64,000 nt of DNA, from assembly GCA_035295165.1 (NCBI GenBank), contig DATGJN010000066.1, positions 1-64,000 of the forward strand. The letters run 5' to 3'. The notes under the pieces were generated by a model. The model was not told the origin of the DNA. It saw only the letters and a list, made by a program, of their open reading frames with translations, and searched no databases. Source of the DNA: a bacterium (GTDB taxonomy: Bacteria > Sysuimicrobiota > Sysuimicrobiia > Sysuimicrobiales > Segetimicrobiaceae). Below are positions 53,270 through 62,447 of the stretch, piece by piece (the stretch's first letter is position 1; each line of letters starts with the position of its first letter). Position numbers and translations under genes: made by a program.

Positions 53270-53887
53270 GTGTCGACAGACCACGGCGCCAGCGAGGCCG
53301 TCCTGCGCGTCATCCGGAACCGGCGCAGCATCACGCGCATGAAGCCGGAGCCGGTCCCGCGCGCCCTGATCGAGAAGTGGCTCGACGCCGCGGTGTGGGT
53401 GGCCAACCACCGCGTCACGGAGCCGTGGACGTTCTACGTGCTGGAGGACGACGCGAAGCGCCGGTTCGCGGAGTTTCGGCGCGAGTTCCAGCGCTCGCGC
53501 CTGCCGAACCCCGAGGCCCCGGAGGCGCAGCCGGCACTCGACAAGAGTTACGCGTCCGCGGCCGACACGCCGGCGATCATCCTCTTCGCCTGCCGGCCGT
53601 CCGACGACCCGGAGCTCGGCGAGGAAGACGTGTGGGCCACGTACAGCGCCGCCTACGCGGTCATGCTGGCGGCGTGGAGCGACGGCGTGGGCACCTACTT
53701 CCGCTCGGGCGGCCTTCGCGAGTATGCCCCGCTGAGGGAGTTTCTCGGGCTCGCACCGGACCAACGCATCATCGGCATGCTCTACGCCGGCTATCCGGCG
53801 GAGGTCCCGCAGCGGCGGCGCACCCCCGCGCCGACCAAAACCGTGTGGCTGGCCGCCCGCCACGGCCGGAACGGAGAGGCACGCTGA
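53270..53887 (+). CDS. Nitroreductase-family protein
   Basis: This FMN-dependent oxidoreductase of 205 residues begins VIRNRRSITRMKPEPVPRAL with the phosphate-contact arginines, then NHRVTEPWTFYVLED, and has GMLYAGYPAEVPQRR at the end of the fold. It may reduce nitro groups, quinones or an intermediate of the operon. The GTG has GGGAGG upstream and its stop overlaps the next ATG (TGATG). Confidence 0.88.
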   Translation: MSTDHGASEAVLRVIRNRRSITRMKPEPVPRALIEKWLDAAVWVANHRVTEPWTFYVLEDDAKRRFAEFRREFQRSRLPNPEAPEAQPALDKSYASAADTPAIILFACRPSDDPELGEEDVWATYSAAYAVMLAAWSDGVGTYFRSGGLREYAPLREFLGLAPDQRIIGMLYAGYPAEVPQRRRTPAPTKTVWLAARHGRNGEAR

Positions 53888-54996
53888 TGTCGGCTGTGAT
53901 CGCACCCGCGCAGGCGATCGAGACGCTGGATACCCCGGCGCTGATCGTGGATCTGGATCGGATGGAGGGCAACATCGCACGGTGGGCGGCGTACGCCAGG
54001 GACGCGGGGGTACGGCTTCGTCCCCACGGCAAAACGCACAAGTGCGTGGAGATCGCGAAGCGCCAACTGGCGGCCGGGGCGACCGGGTTGTCGCTGGCGA
54101 AGATCGGCGAGGCCGAGGTCATGGCCCGCGCCGGCATCGCGGACATCTTCCTCGCCTACGAGGTCATCGGCGGACCGAAGCTGCCCCGGCTGCTCGCCCT
54201 CGCCCGCGAGATCAGGGTTCGCGTGGGCGTCGACTCGGTCGACGGCGCCGAACCGCTCGCGCGCGCCGCCGCAAACGCCGGGGTTACGCTGGACGTGATG
54301 TTGGAAGTGGACTCGGGCCTGGGGCGATGCGGCACCGCGCCCGGGGAACCGCTGCTCGCGCTGGCCAACCAGGTCGCGCACCTCCGCGGCCTCCGCATCG
54401 CGGGCGTCTTCACGTACCGCGGGTACCGCCCCGACCTGGACGCGGCGGGCCGGGAAGAGGGCGAGATCATGGTCCGGGAAGCCGAGCGGCTCCGCGCCAC
54501 CGGCATCCCGGTGGACGAGGTCAGCGTGGGCTCCACCCCGACAGGACGCGCGGCGGCGCGTGTTGCGGGCATCACGGAGATCCGGCCCGGGACCTATGTG
54601 TTCAACGATGCCACACAGGTGCTGTGGGGCTCGGCGAAACCGGAGGAGTGCGCGCTCACGGTACTTGCGCGCGTGATCAGCCGACCGTCCCGCGACGTGG
54701 CCATTCTCGACGCGGGGTCAAAGGTGCTCACCGCGGAGACGGGTCCGTTCAGCAGCCGGGGCCGGAGCTACGGCGTCCTCCGGGACTATCCGGACTGCCA
54801 GGTCGACCAGCTCTGGGAGGAGCACGGGCGCGTGCAGCTCACGGAGGAGGCGCGCCGGCTGCGGGTCGGCGACCTGGTCCATCTCGTTCCCACCCATGTC
54901 TGTCCGACGGTCAACCTCGCGGAACGGCTCGTCGCGACACGCCGCGGGCGTGTCGAGGACACCTGGGCGGTGGCGGCCAGAGCACAGGTCCAGTAG
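53887..54996 (+). CDS. D-threonine aldolase/alanine racemase N-terminal-type PLP enzyme
   Basis: This 369-residue fold-type III PLP enzyme has the PLP lysine in RLRPHGKTHKC near residue 46, then EVDSGLGRCGTAPGEPL, GVFTYRGYRP, and a C-terminal metal-site region (LVPTHVCPTVNLAE) with the histidine and cysteine typical of D-threonine aldolase and D-serine dehydratase. It cleaves or dehydrates a D-3-hydroxy amino acid to a keto acid or aldehyde. Translationally coupled to the nitroreductase gene. Confidence 0.9.
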   Translation: MSAVIAPAQAIETLDTPALIVDLDRMEGNIARWAAYARDAGVRLRPHGKTHKCVEIAKRQLAAGATGLSLAKIGEAEVMARAGIADIFLAYEVIGGPKLPRLLALAREIRVRVGVDSVDGAEPLARAAANAGVTLDVMLEVDSGLGRCGTAPGEPLLALANQVAHLRGLRIAGVFTYRGYRPDLDAAGREEGEIMVREAERLRATGIPVDEVSVGSTPTGRAAARVAGITEIRPGTYVFNDATQVLWGSAKPEECALTVLARVISRPSRDVAILDAGSKVLTAETGPFSSRGRSYGVLRDYPDCQVDQLWEEHGRVQLTEEARRLRVGDLVHLVPTHVCPTVNLAERLVATRRGRVEDTWAVAARAQVQ

Positions 54997-55015
54997 CGCG
55001 GGCCGGCCGGATCGT

Positions 55016-55942
55016 CTACGGACAGGCGGGGGCGAGCGCCGCGCTCGCGATCGCCGCCCCGACCGTGGCGCTCTCGGCGACGTTCCACGTGTAGATGCCG
55101 ACCACGTGACCTTGATCGTCCAGCACCGGCGAGCCGCTGTTGCCAGGCCGAGGGCGATTCTCCGACACGATTTCGAAGATGGGCGTACCGTCTTCCGCTG
55201 TGGCCAGGCTGCTCACCGCGCCGGTGGCCGTCCACTGCTCGTCGGCGACCGTGGGGCTCTCGGTTTCCCCGTAGCCGACGACCCGCACCGCCTCCCCCAC
55301 CGAGGGCGCGCTGCCCAGCGTGAGCGACGCGAATCGCGGTAACGTCGAGCGGTGTGCCAGGTAGATGACGCCCGCGCGGGGATCCCGAATCCGGTCGAAC
55401 TCGAACACGGACGGGATGACTCGAATCTGCGCCACGTCCCGGCCGAGCGGCACGGGGACGGGCCGGTTGACCGGCGCGTCGGCCAGCACGCTCGCGCACA
55501 CCGTCGCCGCGCTGTAGAACTCGTCTCCGATGATCGCGAGCAGTTGGTAGTGGGCCGGATCCTTATACGCCGCGTACACGACGTGACTGTTCGTAAGCGC
55601 GTTCCCGTCGGAGTCTACGAAAAACGCCGTGCCGGCCGTGACGGAGTGGTACGTGCCGTTGGCGCGGGTCATCGTGACCAGCTGAAATACCGCGGGGTCC
55701 GGCCCGTGCGGCGGACGCGGCGCGACCACGGGGACGGGCGTCTCGGGCACCACCGGAACGACGACGACCGCGGTTATGGCCGCGGGAAGCGGGCCGCCGG
55801 TCCGCACGACCCCCTGGGAAACGGCGCTCGCGTGCGCGCGGGGCACCGGTGCGGCGGGCCCGACTCCTGCGCCCGCCAGCAGCCCCAGCGCGACCAACCC
55901 CGCGATCCCCCGCAACCCCATCCCTCCGGGATACTGCCCCAC
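55016..55942 (-). CDS. Secreted trypsin-like serine protease, paralog B
   Basis: A signal peptide (IAGLVALGLLAGAGVGPA), then a Pro/Val-rich linker absent from paralog A, then the protease domain with H120 in LTNSHVVYAA, D169 in GRDVAQIRV and S269 in PGNSGSPVLDD (GNSG in place of GDSG). It ends AALAPACP, as paralog A ends with ALNPACQ. Overall it aligns along the whole domain with the 20975-21754 protein. GTG 55942 and ATG 55921 are possible starts. Convergent with the aldolase-like gene. Confidence 0.85.
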   Translation of the reverse strand: MGQYPGGMGLRGIAGLVALGLLAGAGVGPAAPVPRAHASAVSQGVVRTGGPLPAAITAVVVVPVVPETPVPVVAPRPPHGPDPAVFQLVTMTRANGTYHSVTAGTAFFVDSDGNALTNSHVVYAAYKDPAHYQLLAIIGDEFYSAATVCASVLADAPVNRPVPVPLGRDVAQIRVIPSVFEFDRIRDPRAGVIYLAHRSTLPRFASLTLGSAPSVGEAVRVVGYGETESPTVADEQWTATGAVSSLATAEDGTPIFEIVSENRPRPGNSGSPVLDDQGHVVGIYTWNVAESATVGAAIASAALAPACP

Positions 55943-56096
55943 TCCGTGAAAAGAGTGACACGGTGGAACACCGCGAACGGTGCGACGCCGAGCCCGGGCC
56001 CGGCAGGGTCCGGAGCCAATCCCCAGCGAACCACAGGCGCGGAACCTACGCAGGCGCGCCCGTGTGTCGCGGGGCGCCGGGAAGGACGGTCAGCGC

Positions 56097-56558
56097 ATGG
56101 ATGCCGCATCAATAGTACGGAGAGGGCTCGAATCCACATATGATCGCCTGCAACGGTGCGTCGGCGACCTGACGGACGAGGAGGCCGGGCAGGTCCTCGC
56201 CGGACAATTGACGGGCGCCACGTGGCAACTCGGGCACACGGTGCTCGTGGACGCCGCCGTCATCAAGCGGGCCGGCGGCACGTCCGTGGTCCCGGACGCG
56301 TACGGGGATCTGTTCAAGATGGGCAGCGGCGGCCGGGCCTCCTATCCGCCGCTTGCGGACGTCCGGAAAGCACTCGACGGCACGCAGGCGGCCCTGCTCC
56401 ACCTCGCGGCGACGGCCGACTACAGCAAGCCGGTGGAGGGGCAGAACTACTCGAATGTGGGCGAGATGCTCGTCTTCAACTGCGTCCACCGCGGCTATCA
56501 CATCGGGAAACTGACGACCCTGCGGGCGCTTCTCCGCAAGCAGCGACTGTTCGGCTAG
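56097..56558 (+). CDS. DinB-like protein
   Basis: This 153-residue four-helix-bundle protein has metal-site histidines in WQLGHTVLVDA and HRGYHIGKLTTLRALL, the DinB/YfiT pattern. These proteins are thiol- or metal-dependent transferases, or of unknown role. GGAAGGA precedes the ATG. It precedes the carboxymuconolactone-decarboxylase-like gene by 42 bases. Confidence 0.85.
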   Translation: MDAASIVRRGLESTYDRLQRCVGDLTDEEAGQVLAGQLTGATWQLGHTVLVDAAVIKRAGGTSVVPDAYGDLFKMGSGGRASYPPLADVRKALDGTQAALLHLAATADYSKPVEGQNYSNVGEMLVFNCVHRGYHIGKLTTLRALLRKQRLFG

Positions 56559-56600
56559 ACGCGCGCCGCGCCGGCGACGGCGAAGCGGTCAAGGGGGGCT

Positions 56601-56987
56601 GTGACGAACCGCGAGCTGCGTGAGCGCGGCATCGCGATCCGAAAGACGCTGTGGCCCGACCGGGAGAGCAGGATCGCGGTCTTCCGAGCGCTCGACCCTG
56701 AGTACGCGGAGTTCATCCTCGAGAGTGCGTACGGCGGCGTCTACGGCGACCCGACGATCGACCTGCGCACCCGGAGCCTGATCACCTGCGCGGTCCTCAC
56801 CGCGCTGGGGCGGGAGCGCGGGCTCGAGAGTCACCTCCGCGGCGCCCTGAACATCGGCGTCACCTCCGCGGCGCTCATCGCGATGTGCAAGCAGGTCGCG
56901 CTCTATGCCGGGTTCCCGGTCGCCACCGACGCGTTCCGGATCCTCAAGGCGGTGCTCGACGAGCGTCGGGCGAAGGAGGAGACGTAG
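56601..56987 (+). CDS. Carboxymuconolactone-decarboxylase-family protein
   Basis: This 128-residue helical protein has the CMD core RSLITCAVLTALGRERGLES followed by HLRGALNIGVTSAALIAMCK. The AhpD CxxC pair is absent, so it is nearer to CMD/hydroperoxidase-like enzymes without disulfide reductase activity. GTG with AAGGGG upstream. Its 3' end overlaps the convergent arginase-fold gene by 44 bases. Confidence 0.87.
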   Translation: MTNRELRERGIAIRKTLWPDRESRIAVFRALDPEYAEFILESAYGGVYGDPTIDLRTRSLITCAVLTALGRERGLESHLRGALNIGVTSAALIAMCKQVALYAGFPVATDAFRILKAVLDERRAKEET

Positions 56988-57738
56988 CCAGGAACGGTTC
57001 GACGAGGCGCGCCACCGCCGCGGCCGACTGACTCGCGCCAGGCAGACGCGGTTCCCACAACGTCACGCTGAGCGCCGCGACGCGTCCCGTCTCCGCGACG
57101 TGCGCCAACGCGTCGCGCACCTGCTCTGCGGAGGGCCCGCCCGGCGCGGGATAGTTAACCGCGGGGATCTCCACCGGGTTCACGACGTCGATGTCCAGGT
57201 GCACGTAGAGCGGTCCGTCCGGAACCGGCGCTCGCCGAAGCTGATCCACGGTGACGCGGCGCATGCGCGACGCGGCGACCGCGTCGTCCTCGCCGGGGTC
57301 GAGATCGCGCGCGTCCACCAGCAGGACGCGTTCCTCGGCGACCGGCGTCAATCCGGCCGCACGTACGATCGTCTGCTCGCCCCGCCCCACGGCCATCGCG
57401 AGCGGCATGCCGACGAGATGCCCGGACCGGGTCGTCTCCCACGTGTGGAAGTCTCCGTGGGCGTCCAGCCAGATCACGCGCGGCGCAACGCCGCGCCGCT
57501 CGAGCCCGGCGAGCACGCCGAGCGTGAGCACGCAGTCACCGACGTACGCGACGCCAACCCCGCCCGCGGCGATGCGCTCCGCGACGGCACCGCACAGCGC
57601 GCCGAGACGCTCCTGCGGCGTTCCTTCGGGGAGGACCGGGCGGAGCACCTCGGGGTCCCCGGCGACGCACAGGTCCGGCATCAGTGCGCCAACGCGAAAG
57701 GGAACCAGGAGCGTCGTGCCCAGACGGACCGGGGTCAT
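56944..57738 (-). CDS. Arginase/agmatinase-fold protein with altered metal motif
   Basis: This 264-residue ureohydrolase fold has WLDAHGDFHT (metal aspartates and histidine), HLDIDVVNPVEIP, and the late LWEPRLPG. The first metal motif, usually GGDH, reads VGDC here, so the histidine ligand is replaced by cysteine, and the second aspartate motif ends N instead of D. Similar variants occur in arginase-family proteins of unknown substrate. It probably hydrolyses a guanidine- or formimino-like compound or has lost activity. Convergent overlap with the CMD gene. Confidence 0.85.
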   Translation of the reverse strand: MTPVRLGTTLLVPFRVGALMPDLCVAGDPEVLRPVLPEGTPQERLGALCGAVAERIAAGGVGVAYVGDCVLTLGVLAGLERRGVAPRVIWLDAHGDFHTWETTRSGHLVGMPLAMAVGRGEQTIVRAAGLTPVAEERVLLVDARDLDPGEDDAVAASRMRRVTVDQLRRAPVPDGPLYVHLDIDVVNPVEIPAVNYPAPGGPSAEQVRDALAHVAETGRVAALSVTLWEPRLPGASQSAAAVARLVEPFLATSPPSPDARRAPP

Positions 57739-57742
57739 TCGC

Positions 57743-58462
57743 TTACCCCGCAGCCGCCCTCATGCCCAGGGTCCGGTGCAGCGCCCGCCGGCCGGTCTCC
57801 GTGAGGATCACGGCGCGCGTGCCGGGTCGGCGCACCACCCACCCGCGCTCCAGCAACTTCGCCCACAGGGCTGCGCCGAGTGCGCCGCCCAGGTGGGGGC
57901 GCCGTTCGGTCCAATCGAGACATGCCGTCGCGAACTGACGCCGCTCCCGCCGCAGCGCCAGCGGATCCACGCCGAGCGCACCGAACGTCTCCGCGCCCGC
58001 CGGCCCCAGCTCGACCGGCCCACCGGACGGATCTGGCGGGACGATCGCCCGCCGCGTGACGAGCGCGTCGAAGACCGCCACGCCGAGCCGGCCCGCCAGA
58101 TGGTCATAGCACGTCCGCGCGTTGACGATCGGCGCAGATCTTCGGGTGGCCGGCCGCGACGCCCCGGCAACGGCAGAGAGCGATTCGACGAGCTGGCCGA
58201 CCGAAGCGTCGCGCAGCTCGTAGACGATCTGCCGGCCCGCGCGGGTCGCCCGCACCAGCCCGCGCTGCCGCAGCAACGCTAGGTGGTTGGACACTTTCGG
58301 CTGCGCCTCGCCCGTCGCCGACACGATCTCCGACACCGCCGCCGGCCCCCCCATCAACGCGTGGAGGATCATCAACCGAAGCGGATCTGCGAGCGCCTGA
58401 GCGAGCGCGAGAGCCCGCGGGTCCACGATCGCTTCCGTATCACCGTTGTTCGGCATTGACAC
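57743..58462 (-). CDS. ArsR-family regulator with long C-terminal domain
   Basis: A winged helix at about residues 15-95 (DPLRLMILHALMGGPAAVSE, then QPKVSNHLALLRQRGLVRAT) is followed by a helical C-terminal domain with ARTCYDHLAGRLGVAVFDAL and ACLDWTERRPHLGGALGAAL. This two-part layout is a known ArsR subgroup with a ligand-responsive tail. The GTG at 58462 has AGGGAG 9 bases upstream; the ATG two codons later is an alternative. An inverted repeat upstream may be its operator. It is encoded 4 bases from the arginase-fold gene. Confidence 0.87.
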   Translation of the reverse strand: MSMPNNGDTEAIVDPRALALAQALADPLRLMILHALMGGPAAVSEIVSATGEAQPKVSNHLALLRQRGLVRATRAGRQIVYELRDASVGQLVESLSAVAGASRPATRRSAPIVNARTCYDHLAGRLGVAVFDALVTRRAIVPPDPSGGPVELGPAGAETFGALGVDPLALRRERRQFATACLDWTERRPHLGGALGAALWAKLLERGWVVRRPGTRAVILTETGRRALHRTLGMRAAAG

Positions 58463-58491
58463 GCGCCGCGTCTCCCTGATACCGTAGCCAT

Positions 58492-58521
58492 ATGATACAT
58501 CAGAGTTCGATGATATGTTAT
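58492..58521. promoter_or_regulatory. Possible ArsR operator, imperfect inverted repeat
   Basis: ATGATACATCA (58492-58502) and TGATATGTTAT (58511-58521) are imperfect complements (8 of 11) with an 8-base spacer. They lie 30-60 bases upstream of the ArsR start in an AT-rich island, a good place for autoregulation. Confidence 0.45.
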
Positions 58522-58816
58522 CGCACCCATCGCGCCTTGTCAATCTGGCCGGTTTGGAGATCCGCATAACCCCGTCCGACAGCATGGAACGGTCAGATGC
58601 TGATCACCAGCGTCTCCCTTCAGACGATCCTCGGGATGTCTCCGCTGCTCGCGGGACTCGGCATGCGGTCGGCGGGATCGGTGATCTGGGCGCGGCGCTG
58701 CTGGCGCTTCTCTTCGTCGGACGCGCGGTTGGGGGAGCGCCGATGCGTGAGCCCGGGCGGCGTGCGGCCGGATCGGCCCGGGCGGCAGGGGCCTGTCGGT
58801 GGGGCTACTAATGGGG

Positions 58817-60445
58817 CTACTTCGTCACGTACGCGTCGCTGAACGCGGGAAACGTCGAGTAGTTGTACTTCACGCCCTGGACGGTCGAACGGCGAACCCA
58901 CACCGACAGTTCGTCCATCATCGGCATCGCCACGGCCTGGTCGAGCAGCATGTGGTCCAAGCGGACGTAGACCGCCTGCCGCTTTGCCGGATCCAACGTG
59001 CTGCGCCCTTCCGCGAGCAACCGGTCCACGTCCGCGTTCGAGTAGCACGACCAGTTGAAGTTGGTGCCGATGTTCGCCGTGGAGAATAGAGCGTATAGCG
59101 TGTCGGGATCGTTCGCCCGCAGGAAGATCGTCCCCAAGTTGTCCGCGCACTTGAAGTTATCGTCCGTACGCGGTCCGAACGCCTGGCTCTTGATCTTCGC
59201 GTCGAACCCGAGCTCCAGCAGCTGGGCCTGCACCGGCTCGATGTCGGGCAGGTCGCCGCCGCCGAGATTCAGGGAGTTGATCACGATCTGGAGCGGCTTG
59301 CCGTCCTTCAGGCGGACGTGGTTGGGACCCATCTTCCACCCCGCCTCGTCGAGGAGCGCGCCCGCCTTGCGCGGGTCGTACGGATAGTACGCGCAGGCAC
59401 CAGGGTCCTGCAGCATCACGTGGCTCACCATGCCGCACGCCGGCGACCCGAGACCCCGGTACACCGAGGCGATGATCGCCCGCCGGTTGATGCCATACAG
59501 AAGCGCCTGACGCACCCGCACGTCGTCGGTCGGCGGGCGGCGGACGTTGATCAACCACAGGTAGGCCGACCCGGGGAACGGGCGCGTGTCCTCGACGAGC
59601 CGCGTGTCCTTCCGCAGCTGCGTGAGAATCGAGCCGGACGTGCCGTACCCGAGGACGTAGATCATCTGGGTCTCGCCGGACGACAGCGTGATCGCGCGGG
59701 TCTCGGCCTCCGGCACGATCTTCCAGACGATCCGGTCGAGGTACGGCGCTCCCTGATGGTCGCTCCACGGCAGACGACGGGTGAACGCGGCGTTCTTGAC
59801 GAACGTCAGGTGATCGTTCGTCACGTACTCGGTCACCGTGAAGGGACCGCTGCCCACAGGACCCCGCTGCGTCTGCTGCGGCGTCTGCGCGGCCGTGGCC
59901 TTGGGCGACAGGATGGCGAGCGTGCCGCCGGCGACGTACGACAAGAACGGCGCGTAGGGGTCCTTGAAGTGCACCTGCACCGTGTGATCGTCCACGACGG
60001 TCGAGCCCGTGTACCCGACCAAACTCGACAGCGCTCCGCCGGCCCTGAAGTTGGGGTTCACGATCCGGTCGAAGTTCCACTTCACCGCGTCCGCGTTGAA
60101 CGGCGTGCCGTCCGAAAAGCGCACGTCCTGCCGCAGGACGAACGTGAACGTCTTGCCGTCCGGTGAGATGCGGTAGCTCGTCGCGAGCCACGGATTGAGC
60201 TTGCCGTCGGGACTCTGGTACAGGAGGCTCTCGAAGACATTCAGGCTACCGAGCAGATACGTCGCCGCGGCCGCAGACGCGTGCGGGTCGAGCATCGTCG
60301 GATCCGCCTCGAGCCCGATCGTCAGGGTCCCGCCCGTCACCGGCGCGGCCACAGCGCCTGCCCCGGCGATGACCAAGATGACCGCGGCGGCCGCCGCGGC
60401 ACCGATCCACCCTGCCCGACCGCTCGGTTTCGTGCGCTCCCGCAT
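58817..60445 (-). CDS. Peptide ABC transporter substrate-binding protein, downstream copy
   Basis: This 542-residue family-5 binding protein has a signal peptide (GAAAAAAVILVIAGAGAVAA), then GGTLTIGLEADPTMLDPHAS, DGKTFTFVLRQDVRFSDGT, and GSGPFTVTEYVTNDHLTFVK. The C-terminal VQGVKYNYSTFPAFSDAY closes the fold. GGGGAGG precedes the ATG. It ends the peptide-import operon; a second receptor gene starts it, so two receptors share one permease pair. Confidence 0.93.
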   Translation of the reverse strand: MRERTKPSGRAGWIGAAAAAAVILVIAGAGAVAAPVTGGTLTIGLEADPTMLDPHASAAAATYLLGSLNVFESLLYQSPDGKLNPWLATSYRISPDGKTFTFVLRQDVRFSDGTPFNADAVKWNFDRIVNPNFRAGGALSSLVGYTGSTVVDDHTVQVHFKDPYAPFLSYVAGGTLAILSPKATAAQTPQQTQRGPVGSGPFTVTEYVTNDHLTFVKNAAFTRRLPWSDHQGAPYLDRIVWKIVPEAETRAITLSSGETQMIYVLGYGTSGSILTQLRKDTRLVEDTRPFPGSAYLWLINVRRPPTDDVRVRQALLYGINRRAIIASVYRGLGSPACGMVSHVMLQDPGACAYYPYDPRKAGALLDEAGWKMGPNHVRLKDGKPLQIVINSLNLGGGDLPDIEPVQAQLLELGFDAKIKSQAFGPRTDDNFKCADNLGTIFLRANDPDTLYALFSTANIGTNFNWSCYSNADVDRLLAEGRSTLDPAKRQAVYVRLDHMLLDQAVAMPMMDELSVWVRRSTVQGVKYNYSTFPAFSDAYVTK

Positions 60446-60552
60446 CCTCGAACCTCCCCGGGCGTCCCGCCACGACCGTGGGACGTCACAGTACTTCCAC
60501 TACAAGTTCGTCCGAGACGCGGCGGGTCCTGGTCCCGGCGGCGCGACGCACG

Positions 60553-61476
60553 CTAGGTCGAGCGCTCGCTGCCTGCGGTCCGGCGTGGGTCGAGGGCGTC
60601 GTCGAGCGCGTCGCCGAGAAGGTTGAAGCTGACGACCGTGAGGAAGATCGCGGCGCCGGGCACCAGCGAGAGCCAGGGCGCCGTCGTCAGGTAGTTCTTG
60701 CCGGTGAGCAGCATCGAGCCCCAACTCGGGATGGGCGGCTGGACCCCGAGGCCGAGGAAACTCAACCCGGCCTCGGTCAGGATCGCGAACGCGACGCTGA
60801 GACTCGCCTGCACGACCAGCGGGGAGAGCGCGTTGGGGAGCACGTGGCCGACGAGAAGCCGGAGAGCGCCGGCGCCCACCGCGCGGGCGCTCTCGACGAA
60901 GTCGAGGTGGCGGATGGCGAGGACCTGCCCGCGCGTCAGACGGGCGAACGCGGGGATCGTCACGAATCCGATCGCCAGCATCGAGCTGACGAGCCCCGGC
61001 CCCAGCGCGGCGCTGATCGCGAGCGCAAGCACGAGCGCGGGAAACGCCAAGATCGCGTCCACCGCCCGCATGATCGCCTCGTCGGGAAGCCCGCCGGCGA
61101 ACCCCGCCGCGAGCCCGAGCGGTACCCCCACCGCCGCGGCGATACCGACGGAGATCATCCCGGCCACGAGCGAGACACGCGCGCCGTAGATGAGGCGCGC
61201 CACCTCGTCTCGGCCGAGATCGTCGGTGCCGAACCAGTGGGCCGGCGAGGGTGGCAGCAGCGCGTCGGACAGGTCGCCGCGCACGGGGTTGCCGGGGGCG
61301 ATGTACGGGGCGCCGAGGGCGGCCGCGATCGCGAGCGCGACCACGACCGCGCACGGCACGGCCAGGCGCGAGCGCCAAAAGCGGCGCCACGCGCGGCCGC
61401 GCCCGACGTCGCGCGGTGCGGCCCCCACCGCCGCGGCCGCCGGATCGCCAGGTGCACGTCCGCGCGCGCGAGTCAT
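60553..61476 (-). CDS. Peptide ABC transporter permease (DppC/OppC type)
   Basis: This 307-residue inner-membrane protein has an N-terminal transmembrane segment (AVPCAVVVALAIAAALGAPY) and five further ones. The coupling loop runs VESARAVGAGALRLLVGHVL, then PNALSPLVVQA. Its ATG overlaps the stop of the DppB-like gene (ATGA). It pairs with that protein to form the channel. Confidence 0.92.
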   Translation of the reverse strand: MTRARGRAPGDPAAAAVGAAPRDVGRGRAWRRFWRSRLAVPCAVVVALAIAAALGAPYIAPGNPVRGDLSDALLPPSPAHWFGTDDLGRDEVARLIYGARVSLVAGMISVGIAAAVGVPLGLAAGFAGGLPDEAIMRAVDAILAFPALVLALAISAALGPGLVSSMLAIGFVTIPAFARLTRGQVLAIRHLDFVESARAVGAGALRLLVGHVLPNALSPLVVQASLSVAFAILTEAGLSFLGLGVQPPIPSWGSMLLTGKNYLTTAPWLSLVPGAAIFLTVVSFNLLGDALDDALDPRRTAGSERST

Positions 61477-62417
61477 TGGTAGCGGATCCGCGGGTCCAGC
61501 CGCGCGTAGACGAGATCGACCCCGAGGTTCACGAGGATGAACGAAAGCGCCAGCACGAGCACCGCCCCCTGCACGACGGGAAAGTCACGCGCAAAGATCG
61601 CGTCCACGATCAGGCGCCCGACCCCGGGCAGCGCGAAGATCGTCTCGACGATCACGGCACCGCCGAGCAAGCTCCCCGTCTGCAGCCCGAGCACGGTCAC
61701 CACGGGAATCAGCGCCGTGCGCAGGGCGTGGCGCAGCACGACCCCGCGCTCGCGCACCCCCTTCGCGCGGGCGGTGCGCACGTAGTCGAGCTGCAGGACG
61801 TGCAGCAGGCTCGCGCGCGTGATCCGCATCACGATCGCGGCGAGGGCGGCGCCGAGCGTCACGACCGGCAGCACCATCGTGTGGAGGTTGCCGGCGAGGC
61901 TGACGCCGAGCGGCACGAACCCCACCGTCGGAAACCACGGCAGCAGCACCGAGAAGAACCAGATCAGCAGGATGCCGAGCCAGAAGCTCGGCATCGAGAT
62001 CCCGGAGATCGCCAGCGGCGTCACGAGCACGTCGAGCCAGGAGTTGCGGCGCACCGCGCTGAGCACGCCCGCCGGGATGGCGATGCACAGCGACAGGATC
62101 ATGGCCAGGGCCGACAACTCGAGCGTGGTCGGATAGCGCGCGAGCACGAGCGCGCCGACGGGATCGTGCGTCCGCAGCGACGCCCCGAGATCCCCGTGCG
62201 CCGCGTGCCACAGCCACGTCCCGTACTGGGCCGGCAACGGCTGGTCGAGGCCGAGGGCGTGGCGGAGCGCGGCCACGGTGTCGGGGGACGCTTCCTCGCC
62301 GAGCATGATCACGACCGGGTCGCCTGGCGTGATGTGCAGCAGCAGAAACACCATGACCGTCACGAGCACGACCACCGGGACCGTCGCCAAAAGACGGCGG
62401 ACGACATACACGATCAT
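61473..62417 (-). CDS. Peptide ABC transporter permease (DppB/OppB type)
   Basis: This 314-residue inner-membrane protein starts YVVRRLLATVPVVVLVTVMV and has six hydrophobic segments with the coupling region YVRTARAKGVRERGVVLRHA. No strong ribosome site precedes the ATG; it starts 30 bases after the upstream receptor gene and is probably coupled. Together with the DppC-like protein it imports peptides or other ligands. The ATPases are not in the window and may be upstream beyond the right edge. Confidence 0.92.
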   Translation of the reverse strand: MIVYVVRRLLATVPVVVLVTVMVFLLLHITPGDPVVIMLGEEASPDTVAALRHALGLDQPLPAQYGTWLWHAAHGDLGASLRTHDPVGALVLARYPTTLELSALAMILSLCIAIPAGVLSAVRRNSWLDVLVTPLAISGISMPSFWLGILLIWFFSVLLPWFPTVGFVPLGVSLAGNLHTMVLPVVTLGAALAAIVMRITRASLLHVLQLDYVRTARAKGVRERGVVLRHALRTALIPVVTVLGLQTGSLLGGAVIVETIFALPGVGRLIVDAIFARDFPVVQGAVLVLALSFILVNLGVDLVYARLDPRIRYQ

Positions 62418-62447
62418 CGCGTTCGGGGCCGGCGGCGGGTCACCGTG

